50,423 nucleotides of DNA, from the NCBI GenBank assembly GCA_014799925.1, contig JAAVHC010000038.1, forward strand, positions 1 through 50,423, given 5' to 3'. A model generated the notes under the pieces. That model had not been told where the DNA came from, ran no database searches, and saw nothing but the letters and a program-made list of their open reading frames with translations. The translations under genes were made by a program, and so were the position numbers. Below are positions 35,871 through 44,954 of this stretch, one piece after another. This DNA is from Oscillibacter sp. (GTDB lineage Bacteria > Bacillota > Clostridia > Oscillospirales > Oscillospiraceae). The first letter of the stretch is position 1. The number at the start of each line of letters is the position of its first letter.

Positions 35871-38864
35871 ATGAAGATCGGCAGACAGTGGGAGGACCGG
35901 CTCCGCATCTGGTCGGAGCAGTTTGAGAAGCACTATTTCATCCCGCGCGCGACGCTGCATCTGTCCTTCTTCCCCACCATGGAAAGGCTGGCCCTTGACG
36001 AGGCGGTCAAGGGCCGGTTTTCTCCGGCGCCGCCGGGGACCAGGTGGGGGAAGAAGTGGGAATACGGATGGTTCCATACCCGCGCCGTCATTCCGGAGGA
36101 GCTGGAGGGGCGGCGCGCCGTGTTCACTCTGGGAGCCGGAGCGGAGATGCTGGTATGGGTCAACGGCCGGGAGGCCGGCGCGATCGACAGCCGCCATACC
36201 TTCATCACCCTCTCCCGCGCCGCCAGGGCGGGGGAGGTATACGACATCTACGCGGAATGCTACGCGGGGCACGGCCCCCGTCTGGAGGGCGCGGGTCCGG
36301 TGGGGCCGGAGGAGCAGACCGTCCCTGAGCCGCCCCAGGCCCAGGTCACGGTGGGAGCGTCCCTCCTGGGCGCATGGAATGAGACGCTGTTCCAGGCGGC
36401 CATGGATTACCAGGCGCTCTACAGTCTGGTCAGGACGCTGCCCGAGAAGAGTCTCCGCGCCATGAAGATCGTGGAGGGCCTGAAGAAGTTCACCTATATG
36501 GCGGATTTCGAGCTGCCGCCGGCGGAACTGACCGCCAGCGTGACGGAGGCGGCGGACCGGTATCTCAAGCCCCTTCTGGCCTGCAAAAACGGATCCACCG
36601 CGCCGGAATACACCGTCTTCGGCCAGTCCCATCTGGATCTTGCCTGGCTCTGGCCGGTGGAGGAGACCATGCGGAAGGCCGCCCGGACCTATGCCAACCA
36701 GCTCGCACTGATGGAGGAGTACCCGGACTACCGGTTCCTGCTCTGCGAACCGCCGGTCCTGGAATACCTGAAGGAGCTCTACCCCAACGTGTACCGCCGT
36801 GTGCGGGCAAAAACCGCCGCCGGCGCGTTTTGCCCGGAGGGAGCGATCTGGATCGAGTGCGACACAAACATCCCCTCCGGCGAGAGCCTGATCCGGCAGC
36901 TCGTCCGGGGCAAGCGCTGGTTCCGGGAGGAATTCGGCGTGGACAGCCGCATGGCATGGATGCCGGACACCTTCGGCTTTTCCGCCGCCCTGCCCCAGAT
37001 CCTGAAAAAATGCCATATCCCCTACTTTGCCACGCAGAAGCTGACCCGGCAGGACCCGGAAGCGGAGCCCTTCCCTTACAACGTCTTCTGGTGGGAGGGG
37101 CTGGACGGGAGCCGGGTGCTTTCCCATCTGTTCAAGAAAAACAACGCTGTGTTCACCTCCGGGGACCTGGTGACTCGGTGGGAGACGGACCGCGTCCAGC
37201 AGGAGCAGATCGACGGACTGATGTTCCCCTTTGGTTACGGCGACGGCGGCGGCGGCTCCACCAGGGAGATGCTGGAAATTGCGAGCCGATGCAGGGACCT
37301 GGAGGGCGCGCCCCGCTGCCATATGGAGAACCCGGTAAAATTTTTTGAGCGGGCGCAGCGGCAGGAAATTGAGAACACCTGGCGGGGAGAGCTGTACCTG
37401 GCATGGCACCGGGGGGCCCTGACCTCCCAGGCCCGGACGAAGCGTGGCATCCGCAGGGCGGAGGTCATGCTGAAAACCGTGGAGTACCACATGGCCCGGC
37501 GGATGCTGGACGGGAAAGCCGTAACGGAGGCGCAGAAGGAGACGCTGGACGGGCTTTGGAAGCTGCTGCTGTTCAACCAGTTCCACGACATCGCGCCGGG
37601 GACCTCCATCCGGAGAGTCCATGAGCGGGCGGAGGCGGAGCTCCAGACGATCCTCTCCGAGGGAGAGAAGCTGCTCACAGAGATGCTGGGCAAACCGGGA
37701 GAACAGGCGGCGGTCTACAACCATCTGGGATGGAGCAGGACCTTTCGCGGCTGCGAGATTCCCGCCCAGGGCTTTGCGGTGATCGGACCGGACCGGGAGA
37801 GACCGCCGGAGCGGCGGGCGGCCGTCCGGCGGATGGAAGCGGAGGATGGCTATGAGCTGCGAAACGCCCACCTCGTCTGCCGGGTCAACGCCGCCGGGGA
37901 GCTGGTCAGCGTCCGGAAGCCGGGTGAGGAGATGGAGTTCCTGGCAGGAAACGGCAACCGGTTTTTGCTGTTCAAGGATGTGAACACCTGCTACGACGCA
38001 TGGGAGCTAGGCAGCATGTACGAGCGTCTCCCGGTGCCCCTGGAGGGCGCGGCCCATATGGAGATCCTCGAGGAGGAGGACGGCGTGTCCCTGCTGGTGG
38101 AGAAAACGCTGCATCACTCCAGGCTGTCACAGCGGATCTTCCTGGGAGACGACGCCAGACGCCTGGATTTCGTGACCCGGCTGGACTGGCGGGAGCGCCA
38201 CAAGCTGCTGAAGGCGGCTTTCCCGGTCAATGTATACGCCGCGGAAGCCATTGAGGAAATCCAGTTCGGCTATGTCAGGCGGCCCACCCACCGGTCCAGG
38301 CAGAGCGACAGGGACCGGTACGAGGTGTGCAGCTACCGGTACACCGCGCTGCAGGACGGCGCGTACGGCGCGGCGGTTTTAAACGACTGCAAGTACGGCG
38401 TCAGCACGGCGGGCAGCGAGATCCGCCTGACGCTGATGCGGGCGCCGCTGATGCCGGATATGCACGCGGACCAGGGGGAGCAGATATTCACCTATTCCTT
38501 CTACCCCTTTACGGGACCCTTCACCGGGAGCGGCGTCCTGCGGGAGGCCTGTGAGCTGAACGAGCCGCCGGTGCTGGGCTCGGCGTTCCCTGCCGGCGAG
38601 GGAGATTTGCCGCCGGTATTTCTGCCGGCGCAGAAGAATATCATCGTGGACACCATCAAACCGGCGGACACGGTGGAAAACGCGCTTCTGGTCAGGGCAT
38701 ACGAGGCCATGGGGATGCAGACAAAAACCGTCTTTTCCGTGGCTGGGGCCGTCAGGAGGGTCTCCGAGGTGGATATGCTGGAGGAGAACGAGCTGCCCAT
38801 GGGCCCCCGGCTGGAAGCGCGGTTCGGCGCGTTTGAAATCAAGAGCTTTTTGCTGTATCTATGA
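35871..38864 (+). CDS. Alpha-mannosidase, family GH38
   Basis: 997 residues. Zinc ligands are His254 and Asp256 (FGQSHLDLAWLWP), and the nucleophile is Asp366 (WMPDTFGFSAALPQIL). A further zinc-site His probably lies in NQFHDIAPGTS. The helical middle domain and large C-terminal beta domains fit full-length GH38. It should release alpha-mannose (or a close alpha-linked sugar) from imported oligosaccharides. The ATG at 35871 is eight bases after the GH105 stop with no strong SD, so translation is probably coupled. The frame is open far upstream of this ATG, but that part overlaps GH105 and is not coding. Confidence 0.93.
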   Translation: MKIGRQWEDRLRIWSEQFEKHYFIPRATLHLSFFPTMERLALDEAVKGRFSPAPPGTRWGKKWEYGWFHTRAVIPEELEGRRAVFTLGAGAEMLVWVNGREAGAIDSRHTFITLSRAARAGEVYDIYAECYAGHGPRLEGAGPVGPEEQTVPEPPQAQVTVGASLLGAWNETLFQAAMDYQALYSLVRTLPEKSLRAMKIVEGLKKFTYMADFELPPAELTASVTEAADRYLKPLLACKNGSTAPEYTVFGQSHLDLAWLWPVEETMRKAARTYANQLALMEEYPDYRFLLCEPPVLEYLKELYPNVYRRVRAKTAAGAFCPEGAIWIECDTNIPSGESLIRQLVRGKRWFREEFGVDSRMAWMPDTFGFSAALPQILKKCHIPYFATQKLTRQDPEAEPFPYNVFWWEGLDGSRVLSHLFKKNNAVFTSGDLVTRWETDRVQQEQIDGLMFPFGYGDGGGGSTREMLEIASRCRDLEGAPRCHMENPVKFFERAQRQEIENTWRGELYLAWHRGALTSQARTKRGIRRAEVMLKTVEYHMARRMLDGKAVTEAQKETLDGLWKLLLFNQFHDIAPGTSIRRVHERAEAELQTILSEGEKLLTEMLGKPGEQAAVYNHLGWSRTFRGCEIPAQGFAVIGPDRERPPERRAAVRRMEAEDGYELRNAHLVCRVNAAGELVSVRKPGEEMEFLAGNGNRFLLFKDVNTCYDAWELGSMYERLPVPLEGAAHMEILEEEDGVSLLVEKTLHHSRLSQRIFLGDDARRLDFVTRLDWRERHKLLKAAFPVNVYAAEAIEEIQFGYVRRPTHRSRQSDRDRYEVCSYRYTALQDGAYGAAVLNDCKYGVSTAGSEIRLTLMRAPLMPDMHADQGEQIFTYSFYPFTGPFTGSGVLREACELNEPPVLGSAFPAGEGDLPPVFLPAQKNIIVDTIKPADTVENALLVRAYEAMGMQTKTVFSVAGAVRRVSEVDMLEENELPMGPRLEARFGAFEIKSFLLYL

Positions 38865-38889
38865 GGGTACGGAGAGAATAACGGGAGAA

Positions 38890-39834
38890 ATGTATCGGAT
38901 AGGAATTGATCTCGGCGGAACCTTTATCGCCGCCGGACTGGTAAACGAAGCCATGGAGATCGTGGACCGGGCCAGCGTCCGGACCAACGCGCCCAGGCCC
39001 ATGGAGCGCATAGCGGACGACATGGCCGCCATGACGCGCTCGCTCCTGGAGCGCGGCGGGCTGCGCCGGGAGGACGTCGCCTCCGTCGGCGTGGGCGTCC
39101 CCGGTACGGCCAACGCGGAAACCGGCCGCATAGAGGACGCCAACAACCTGGGCTTTGCCGACGAGCCTTTCGTCCCGCTCCTGGAGGAGCGGTTGGGGCT
39201 GCCGGTCCGCTTCGGCAACGATGCCAACGCGGCGGCCTGGGGGGAGTACCGGGCGGGCGGATACCGGGAGGACTCCTTCGTCATGATGACCATCGGCACC
39301 GGCATCGGCGGGGGGATCATCCTGGGTGGCAGGCTCTGGCCCGGCATCAACGGCGCGGCGGCGGAGTTCGGCCATATGACTATCCGCCGCGGCGGCGTGC
39401 CTTGCAGCTGCGGGCGGAACGGGTGCTTTGAGGCCTACGGCTCCGCCACGGCTCTCATCGGTCAGGCCAGGGAGCGGATGCTGGCGGACGATACGACCCT
39501 GCTGTGGCCGCTGTGCGGCCATGACCCGGACCGGCTGGAGGCCAGGACCGTCTTTGACGGCGCAAGGGAAGGGGACAGAGCATGCCTGGAGCTGCTGGAC
39601 GCCTATACGGCCTGCCTGGCGGAGGGCGCCGCCAACATCATCAATCTGTTGCAGCCGGCGTATCTGTGCGTCGGCGGCGGCGTGAGCCGGGCGGGAGACG
39701 CGCTGCTGCGGCCGCTGCGGGAAAAGGCGGCAAAATTGATCTATTCTCAGAACGCAAAACGAAACACGCAAATTATTTTGGCACGGCTTGACAATGACGC
39801 GGGCATCATCGGCGCGGCCCTGCTGGAAGAATAA
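38890..39834 (+). CDS. ROK-family sugar kinase
   Basis: 314 residues. ATP-binding DLGGTFIAAGL at the start, the catalytic base in FGNDANAAA, and the ROK zinc site (EFGHM, then CSCGRNGCFEAYGS) are all present. It should phosphorylate a free hexose; with GH38 next door, mannose is a reasonable guess. The ATG at 38890 is 25 bases after GH38, with GGGAG very close to it. No N-terminal helix-turn-helix, so it is a kinase rather than a repressor. Confidence 0.92.
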   Translation: MYRIGIDLGGTFIAAGLVNEAMEIVDRASVRTNAPRPMERIADDMAAMTRSLLERGGLRREDVASVGVGVPGTANAETGRIEDANNLGFADEPFVPLLEERLGLPVRFGNDANAAAWGEYRAGGYREDSFVMMTIGTGIGGGIILGGRLWPGINGAAAEFGHMTIRRGGVPCSCGRNGCFEAYGSATALIGQARERMLADDTTLLWPLCGHDPDRLEARTVFDGAREGDRACLELLDAYTACLAEGAANIINLLQPAYLCVGGGVSRAGDALLRPLREKAAKLIYSQNAKRNTQIILARLDNDAGIIGAALLEE

Positions 39835-39862
39835 AGCGTCCATTACCGAGGTGACATCCAAT

Positions 39863-41497
39863 ATGAAAGCACATTATAATCTGATCCTGCGCGATACGGA
39901 GCGGGCGGCGGAACACGCCCTGAAAACCCAGAACCTGGAGACGGCCAGCCCCTGGTACGGCGCGTTTCCCCAACCGGACGGCGTTTATCAGCCCAAGTAT
40001 GCCATTTACCAGGTTTCTTCCCTGATCGCAGTCTACTGCAATGAGGACGCCAGGTCCTACCACGACGGACCGCTCTATGAGCGCATCCTGCTGGGACTGG
40101 ACTACGTGGACCGGGCGCAGCATGAAAACGGCCTGTTCGACTATGTGACCTGCAACTTTTTCTCCGCGCCGGACACGGCTTTCTGCATCAAGAAGATCAT
40201 CCCCCATCTGCAATTTCTCATGGCGAAAGAGTTCCTGACCGGAGAGGAGGAGGTCCTCAGGGCCAGGCTCCACAGGATCATCCACGCCGGCGCGCGGGGA
40301 CTGCTGGAGGGCGGCTTTCACACGCCGAACCACCGCTGGGCGATTGCCTCCGTGCTGGCCGTATGCGGGAAGCTGTTCGGGGAGGAGGAGCTGACCAGGG
40401 CCGCGTTCGCCTACCTCAGCGAGGGCATCGACTGCAACGGGGACGGGGAATTCTCGGAAAAATCCGCAGGGAATTATAACCGTGTGAACAACGACGCCAT
40501 GATGATGCTGACAGAGGGACTGGACGATCCCTCATATGAGCAGTACGCCATCCGCAACCTGCGGATGATGCTCACCTACTGGGAGCCGGACGACAGTATC
40601 TTCACGGCCAACTCCACCCGGTTTGACAAGGACCGCGTCGTCTACGCCGACGGCTATTACTACGAGTATCTGTCCCTGGGCGTCCGGCATCATATTCCGG
40701 AATTCATCGCCATGGCCAACTATATTTTTGACATTCTCCGGGAAAAGCGCCTCGCCGCTCCGGACTTTCTGATGGAGCTGATGTGCCGCCCGGAGCTGAT
40801 CGCCTATGAAGCGGAGGAGAACGGCACGCCGGACCGCTACCATGTATTCTACAGGGACTCCGGCATCGCAAGGGTCCGCCGGGGCCGCTATACCTACACC
40901 GTCATGCGGGATAAGTCCAACTTCCTGTACGTCCACAACGGCAGCATCAAGCTGGCGGTGAAAATCGGCGGCAGCTTCTGCGAGCACCGGGCGTTCAAGG
41001 CGGAGACCATGGAACAGGACGGGGACGGAACCTTTCATCTCCATCAGACCATGCGGGGCTGGTACTACCTCCCCTTCGAGGAGAAGCCCTCCACCAGCGA
41101 CTGGTGGAAGATGGACAACGCCAGCCGCAGGAAGAAGCTGGGACCGGATATGGATATCGACGTGACCATCCGGGAGACCGAAGACGGTCTGGATGTGGAT
41201 ATCCGGACCTCCGGCGTGGCGGGCGCGCCCTGGCGCGTGGAGCTGGCCTTCAACGGCATCCGGCGGATCTCCAACGAGCATATGACCATGCCTGTCAACG
41301 GAGACGAGGTCCTGGTGCTGCGGGACGACGACTTCGAGGTGACGAACGATGAGGCCTCCATGCGGATTGGCCCGGCCTTCGGCACGCACCACTTCACGGA
41401 GGGAAAAGAGGACAGCGAGGTGAAGACCCCCGGCGCGGCCACGGTCTATCTGACCGATTATACCCCCTTCCGCCACGTGATTTCCATCCGGCCATAA
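39863..41497 (+). CDS. Unassigned carbohydrate-active protein, (alpha/alpha)-barrel plus beta-sandwich layout
   Basis: 544 residues, no signal peptide. The first 320 residues look all-helical with aromatic- and His/Asn-rich conserved-looking stretches (FHTPNHRWAIASVLAVCG, FSEKSAGNYNRVNNDAMMML). The last 200 look like beta-strands (VHNGSIKLAVKIGGSFCEHRAF). This two-part layout is that of heparinase II/III-type polysaccharide lyases and related glycoside hydrolases, but I cannot place it in a named family. GAGGTG precedes the ATG at 39863. It lies between the ROK kinase and an isomerase in the glycan operon. It could be the lyase that makes GH105's unsaturated substrate. Confidence 0.75.
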   Translation: MKAHYNLILRDTERAAEHALKTQNLETASPWYGAFPQPDGVYQPKYAIYQVSSLIAVYCNEDARSYHDGPLYERILLGLDYVDRAQHENGLFDYVTCNFFSAPDTAFCIKKIIPHLQFLMAKEFLTGEEEVLRARLHRIIHAGARGLLEGGFHTPNHRWAIASVLAVCGKLFGEEELTRAAFAYLSEGIDCNGDGEFSEKSAGNYNRVNNDAMMMLTEGLDDPSYEQYAIRNLRMMLTYWEPDDSIFTANSTRFDKDRVVYADGYYYEYLSLGVRHHIPEFIAMANYIFDILREKRLAAPDFLMELMCRPELIAYEAEENGTPDRYHVFYRDSGIARVRRGRYTYTVMRDKSNFLYVHNGSIKLAVKIGGSFCEHRAFKAETMEQDGDGTFHLHQTMRGWYYLPFEEKPSTSDWWKMDNASRRKKLGPDMDIDVTIRETEDGLDVDIRTSGVAGAPWRVELAFNGIRRISNEHMTMPVNGDEVLVLRDDDFEVTNDEASMRIGPAFGTHHFTEGKEDSEVKTPGAATVYLTDYTPFRHVISIRP

Positions 41498-41518
41498 CCA
41501 TTTAATGGAGGCAGCGAT

Positions 41519-42358
41519 ATGAAGCTTTGTATTCGCGCCCACGACCTGGGCGTCAAGGGCACGGAGGACATCCTGCGGCAGTTGGACCGTCTGGGGCTTG
41601 ACGGCGTGCAGATGGTCTGCTACAAGGCCTACGACGACGTCCCCTATGCCCCCGGCGCCATTACGCCGGAGAAAGCCGCCGAGATCGGCGATGCGCTCGC
41701 CCGCGGGGGAAAGATTATCCCGCTGGTAGGCGCGTATTTCAATCCTGTCCACTCAAACCAGGGCAAGGTGGCGCGGTGCCGCGATATCTTCGCGGATTAT
41801 CTGCGCGTTTGCGGGGCCATGGGGTGCGATACAGTCGGCTCGGAAACCGGCTCCTTCAACGACGATGCGTGGACCTACCATCCCCGCAACCGCACGGAGG
41901 AGGGGCTGCAGAAGGCGGCCGCCGTTTTCTCCGAGCTGTGCGACATCGCGTCCGACTGCGGCAGCACGGTAGCCGTGGAGGGGGCGGCGGGCCACGTCTG
42001 TTGGGACGTGGCCGCCCTGGCAAGGGTCCGGAGGATGATCGGGCGGAAAACCAGGGTCATCTTCGACCTCTACAATTATCTGGACGACGCCAACCAGGGG
42101 GACTACCTGAAGATCCTGGACAGAGGGCTGGACGCCTTCGCCGGCGAGATTCAGCTGTTCCACATGAAGGACTGTATTTTCGCCAACGGGCGAAGGCCCA
42201 TCCAGGTCCCGCTGGGGACCGGCGAGATGGACATGGGGGCCATTCTGAAGCGAATCAGGAACTATGACCCGGACGCCGTCCTGGTGCTGGAGGAGACCAC
42301 CGGGGAACACATCCCTCACGCGGTGGAGACGCTCCGGCGTACCTGGGAATCGCTCTGA
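41519..42358 (+). CDS. Sugar (phosphate) isomerase/epimerase, xylose-isomerase-like TIM barrel
   Basis: 279 residues of the AP-endonuclease-2 fold. Expected metal ligands are visible in order: Glu in VAVEGAAGH, Asp in VIFDLYNYL, His in LFHMKDC and Glu in LVLEETTG. The family includes tagatose 3-epimerase, hydroxypyruvate isomerase and inosose dehydratase, so the exact substrate is open. GGAGG precedes the ATG. It is last in the importer operon and probably channels a released sugar or uronate into central metabolism. Confidence 0.87.
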   Translation: MKLCIRAHDLGVKGTEDILRQLDRLGLDGVQMVCYKAYDDVPYAPGAITPEKAAEIGDALARGGKIIPLVGAYFNPVHSNQGKVARCRDIFADYLRVCGAMGCDTVGSETGSFNDDAWTYHPRNRTEEGLQKAAAVFSELCDIASDCGSTVAVEGAAGHVCWDVAALARVRRMIGRKTRVIFDLYNYLDDANQGDYLKILDRGLDAFAGEIQLFHMKDCIFANGRRPIQVPLGTGEMDMGAILKRIRNYDPDAVLVLEETTGEHIPHAVETLRRTWESL

Positions 42359-42398
42359 AGAGATCAATCAAAAAATCATGCGGACGCCGAAAGCGGCC

Positions 42399-42431
42399 TA
42401 ACCCCCCGGACGCTGTGCGTCCGGGGGGTTA
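42399..42431 (+). terminator. Hairpin ending the glycan operon
   Basis: TAACCCCCCGGACGC (42399-42413) pairs with its complement (42417-42431) around TGT. It is a very stable stem without a T-run. Confidence 0.7.
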
Positions 42432-42463
42432 AGGTGCTTGGAGGCGGCAGCCACCAGCAAGAG

Positions 42464-42510
42464 CCCCGGTATATACCGGGGTATAATTGCTGTTACTGAT
42501 ACTTTTTCTT
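42464..42510. repeat. 18-bp palindrome followed by a dispersed-repeat fragment
   Basis: CCCCGGTATATACCGGGG (42464-42481) is a perfect palindrome. Fifteen bases on, CTGATACTTTTTCTT (42496-42510) repeats 21492-21506. Together they suggest remnants of interspersed elements in this 440-base gap. Confidence 0.6.
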
Positions 42511-42589
42511 TCAGGAAAACCAACAGGGCCGGGATATGACGGCAAAAAGCGGGAATCCCTGTTTCCTCCAAATTTCGAGGAAAAGACTA

Positions 42590-42685
42590 TTGCAATTTTT
42601 CCTGCGATAGAGTAAAATGCCCCCTGGAGACACAAAAGCGACAGGCCCCGGGCGGAGCACGTCCCCCGTCCCTCGGGGCTTTGTT
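42590..42685 (+). promoter_or_regulatory. Promoter with a terminator-like leader hairpin
   Basis: TTGCAA (42590-42595), 17 bases and TAAAAT (42613-42618) are a good promoter. About 25 bases into the transcript, GCCCCG (42645-42650) can pair with CGGGGC (42674-42679), followed by TTTGTT, before the SD of the gene at 42800. This may attenuate the downstream pair or define a short RNA. Confidence 0.5.
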
Positions 42686-42799
42686 GGAATCAAAACTTGA
42701 GGGGAAGAAGGTAAATGAAGAAATGACTATTTCCCCTTGCGCGGAACAGGGCGGCGGCCCATTTTCCGTGCCGCTTTGTCGTGGAAAGGACGGATTGCT

Positions 42800-43486
42800 A
42801 TGAGTGAGGCTCTGCGGGAATGGCTGGAAAAGGAGCTCCGGGATTTCGAGCCGGTATGTAAGTCCTTCCGAAGCAAGCAGCGGAGGATGTACTATATCTG
42901 GATGGCGGTGGCCGTGGCAGGCATGGTGGCTTTGGGCTTTGGCGTGGGCTACGACTGGACTTACGTGCTGCGGGTACATCTGCCCATAGGAGTGGGTATT
43001 GCGGTGTTCATTTGGCTGTGCGTGCTGCTTACCAGCCGGGCCGGCTCGATAAAAACCGCACGGAAAAGTTTTGAGAAAGCCCTCTCGGCTCTTTCACCCT
43101 CCGATCAGGAAGCCATAACCCGGCAGGATTTTGGCAGGGTGGATTTTCTAAACACCTTCGAGGATAGTTTTCCCGCCCGGCTGCTGGTGGGGCCGGACTT
43201 CTGGCTTTACTTCAGGAACGTCTGCCAGGTCTATCGGGTGGCCGATATGGAAAAGCTCCAGGCGCGGGAGGAGAAAACCCAGCTTCGCTACACAGTCGGC
43301 AGCACCCGGGTGCGCCAGAAGGTCGGCGTCGGGGTCTCCCTGGTGGTAGACTATCGGGAGGACACCGGTTCGGCCAAGGGCCGGCCGGATCAGCTGTATC
43401 TGGCCAGCTGGGAGCAGTTCCAGACGGCGAGAGACCTGATCGCCCGGCACTGTCCGAAGGCAGAAAACCTGTGGAAGAAGAAATAA
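42800..43486 (+). CDS. Two-helix membrane protein of unknown function
   Basis: 228 residues. A charged N-terminus is followed by two membrane helices (MYYIWMAVAVAGMVALGFGV and LPIGVGIAVFIWLCVLL) and a soluble C-terminal domain of mixed structure (residues about 85-228). Residues about 140-205 read like a PH-like or YcxB-type beta domain (GPDFWLYFRNVCQVYRVADMEKLQ), but I do not claim the family. AAAGGA precedes the ATG at 42800. It is co-transcribed with the lipoprotein gene starting 18 bases after its stop. Confidence 0.78.
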   Translation: MSEALREWLEKELRDFEPVCKSFRSKQRRMYYIWMAVAVAGMVALGFGVGYDWTYVLRVHLPIGVGIAVFIWLCVLLTSRAGSIKTARKSFEKALSALSPSDQEAITRQDFGRVDFLNTFEDSFPARLLVGPDFWLYFRNVCQVYRVADMEKLQAREEKTQLRYTVGSTRVRQKVGVGVSLVVDYREDTGSAKGRPDQLYLASWEQFQTARDLIARHCPKAENLWKKK

Positions 43487-43504
43487 AAAGGAGTATACCG
43501 AAAT

Positions 43505-44116
43505 ATGAATGCAAAAAAGACGCGTTCTCTGCTCTGCCTGATATTGACGGTGCTCATGCTGTTCCTATCGGCCTGTTCTCAGGAGGGCGGCGAGGGCAGC
43601 CAAAGCGAGGAGGTTCTGTTGCCCATCAGCGTAAACGGCAAGGAGATCAGGGTGGGAGAGACCACCGTCCAGACCCTGTTGGATGAAGGACTGGATGTAT
43701 CCTGGGTGGACGAGGACTATAACAGGATCACCGTGGACCCCGCTGCTCAGCTGGAGGCGAATGCTTACTACACCGGCGGCAGCGTCAAGGTGACGAACAA
43801 TATGTCCTTCACGATTTCCCTGGCGACGGACGAGGAGGCGGTTCCTCTGGGGCAGGCGGTGATTGCCCGTCTGGAACTGCACATGGCCGCCGAAGACGAT
43901 AAGAGCGTTCTTGAGAAGATTTCCTTCGACGGCGTACCGGTCACCGAGTTGACCCGGGAGAAGGCCGGGGAGAAGTATCCCGACTGGACCGGGAACGAAG
44001 TCATGTGGCTGCATTACGGCTTGGAATACAAGTACGATCTGACCTTTGATATATCCACCGGCTATCTCAACGGCTTCACTGTGGAGCGTACCTACGACGT
44101 GGATTGGAACAGCTGA
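43505..44116 (+). CDS. Lipoprotein of unknown function
   Basis: 203 residues. A signal peptide with lipobox LSAC (Cys at residue 24) anchors it to the membrane. A Gly/Ser/Glu tether leads to a compact acidic domain with ISVNGKEIRVGETTVQTLLDEG, like small surface domains that pair with membrane proteins in Firmicutes. AAAAGGAG precedes the ATG. It follows the membrane protein gene and is followed by a strong terminator, so the two form an operon. No enzymatic motif. Confidence 0.8.
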   Translation: MNAKKTRSLLCLILTVLMLFLSACSQEGGEGSQSEEVLLPISVNGKEIRVGETTVQTLLDEGLDVSWVDEDYNRITVDPAAQLEANAYYTGGSVKVTNNMSFTISLATDEEAVPLGQAVIARLELHMAAEDDKSVLEKISFDGVPVTELTREKAGEKYPDWTGNEVMWLHYGLEYKYDLTFDISTGYLNGFTVERTYDVDWNS

Positions 44117-44121
44117 GGAGT

Positions 44122-44169
44122 AAAAATCCGGCAGAAGGTTTTGCGGAAACCGCCTTCTGCTGGATTTTT
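44122..44169 (+). terminator. Terminator of the membrane protein-lipoprotein operon
   Basis: AAAAATCC-G-GCAGAAGG (44122-44138) pairs with CCTTCTGC-T-GGATTTTT (44153-44169). Long stem with a T-run. Confidence 0.92.
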
Positions 44170-44612
44170 ATAATTGGGGGGCTTCTTCGCAATCCCTCAT
44201 ACTACTCCTACTCTTTTATAGTAACCGCAGTTCAAAATCAGTAAAGTTTAACCTTTGTACCGATAAGGAAGTATTTTTGCTACAAAAGTGCGCTAAAGGT
44301 AATACTAGCTTTAGCGCAGAAATACCAGTATTCCAAAGTACACAAAGCACCTCCTGACTAGATATGCGAGGTGCTTGTAGCGATTGGCCCACCGCTGCGG
44401 GGGTACAAGCCATTCAGCAACGAGGGCCGCTACCACTTCGGCATTCCGCTCCGCTCCACGCTCTCCGCTCTCGCTGGCCCTCGCCGCTGGTGGGGATAAT
44501 GTGGCTTGCTGGCGGCACGGAACCGGGAACGGGAGCAAAACAAGCTGCGTATGCGTCGGGTGAGGGAGGCTCACCGGGCCGCAAGAGAGGCCGAGAAAGC
44601 CCCATCTCCTGC
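44170..44612. other. Gene-poor border region with two hairpins and a possible gene tail
   Basis: No convincing whole gene. Two stems stand out: TGCGCTAAAG with CTTTAGCGCA (44289-44318) and AAGCACCTC with GAGGTGCTT (44345-44376). From 44500 to 44616 a plus-strand frame gives a very basic tail (NREREQNKLRMRRVREA) of the kind found at the end of mobilisation proteins. It may be a relaxase remnant, but this is weak. The base composition becomes mixed here, marking the edge of accessory DNA. Confidence 0.3.
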
Positions 44613-44641
44613 TTGAAATTGAAAGTTTGCAATGATATAAT
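44613..44641 (+). promoter_or_regulatory. Strong promoter before the truncated membrane protein
   Basis: TTGAAA (44613-44618), 17 bases, TATAAT (44636-44641). Confidence 0.75.
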
Positions 44642-44681
44642 TGGTGGACGAAATTGGCGCTATATCGAAGGAGTGTGAGTG

Positions 44682-44954
44682 ATGGGGATAAGACATACTG
44701 ATAAGATTAAAATTTTATTATGGATTCTTATAGTATACATCATGTCATTTATATGCTACACCCCCTCGTTATTGGAGCAGCATGAAATTTATCTTCCACT
44801 CAGACTATTCCGTATAAAGTATCTGTTTGTGTATGTTCCTGCTATCACGACCATTCTGCTCTTGCTGTATGAACATGGCTTAATGAGATATTTCATCAAC
44901 ATATTTTCAGGGAAAGTAGCCGTCCAGCATATATTATACCAACCACCCTTTTGA
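44682..44954 (+). pseudogene. Truncated membrane protein, N-terminal part only
   Basis: 90 residues with two membrane helices (LLWILIVYIMSFICYTPSLL and LFVYVPAITTILLLLYEHGL) and a good SD (AAGGAG, eight bases). The layout looks like the N-terminus of a CPBP/CAAX-type intramembrane protease, but the catalytic part is absent and the frame ends abruptly in unrelated-looking sequence. It is intact in promoter and start and truncated in body, so probably a relic. The identity is a guess. Confidence 0.5.

Noticed and set aside
35802-37871. 689-codon minus-strand frame opposite GH38
   Set aside because: Shadow frame, with no start signals.
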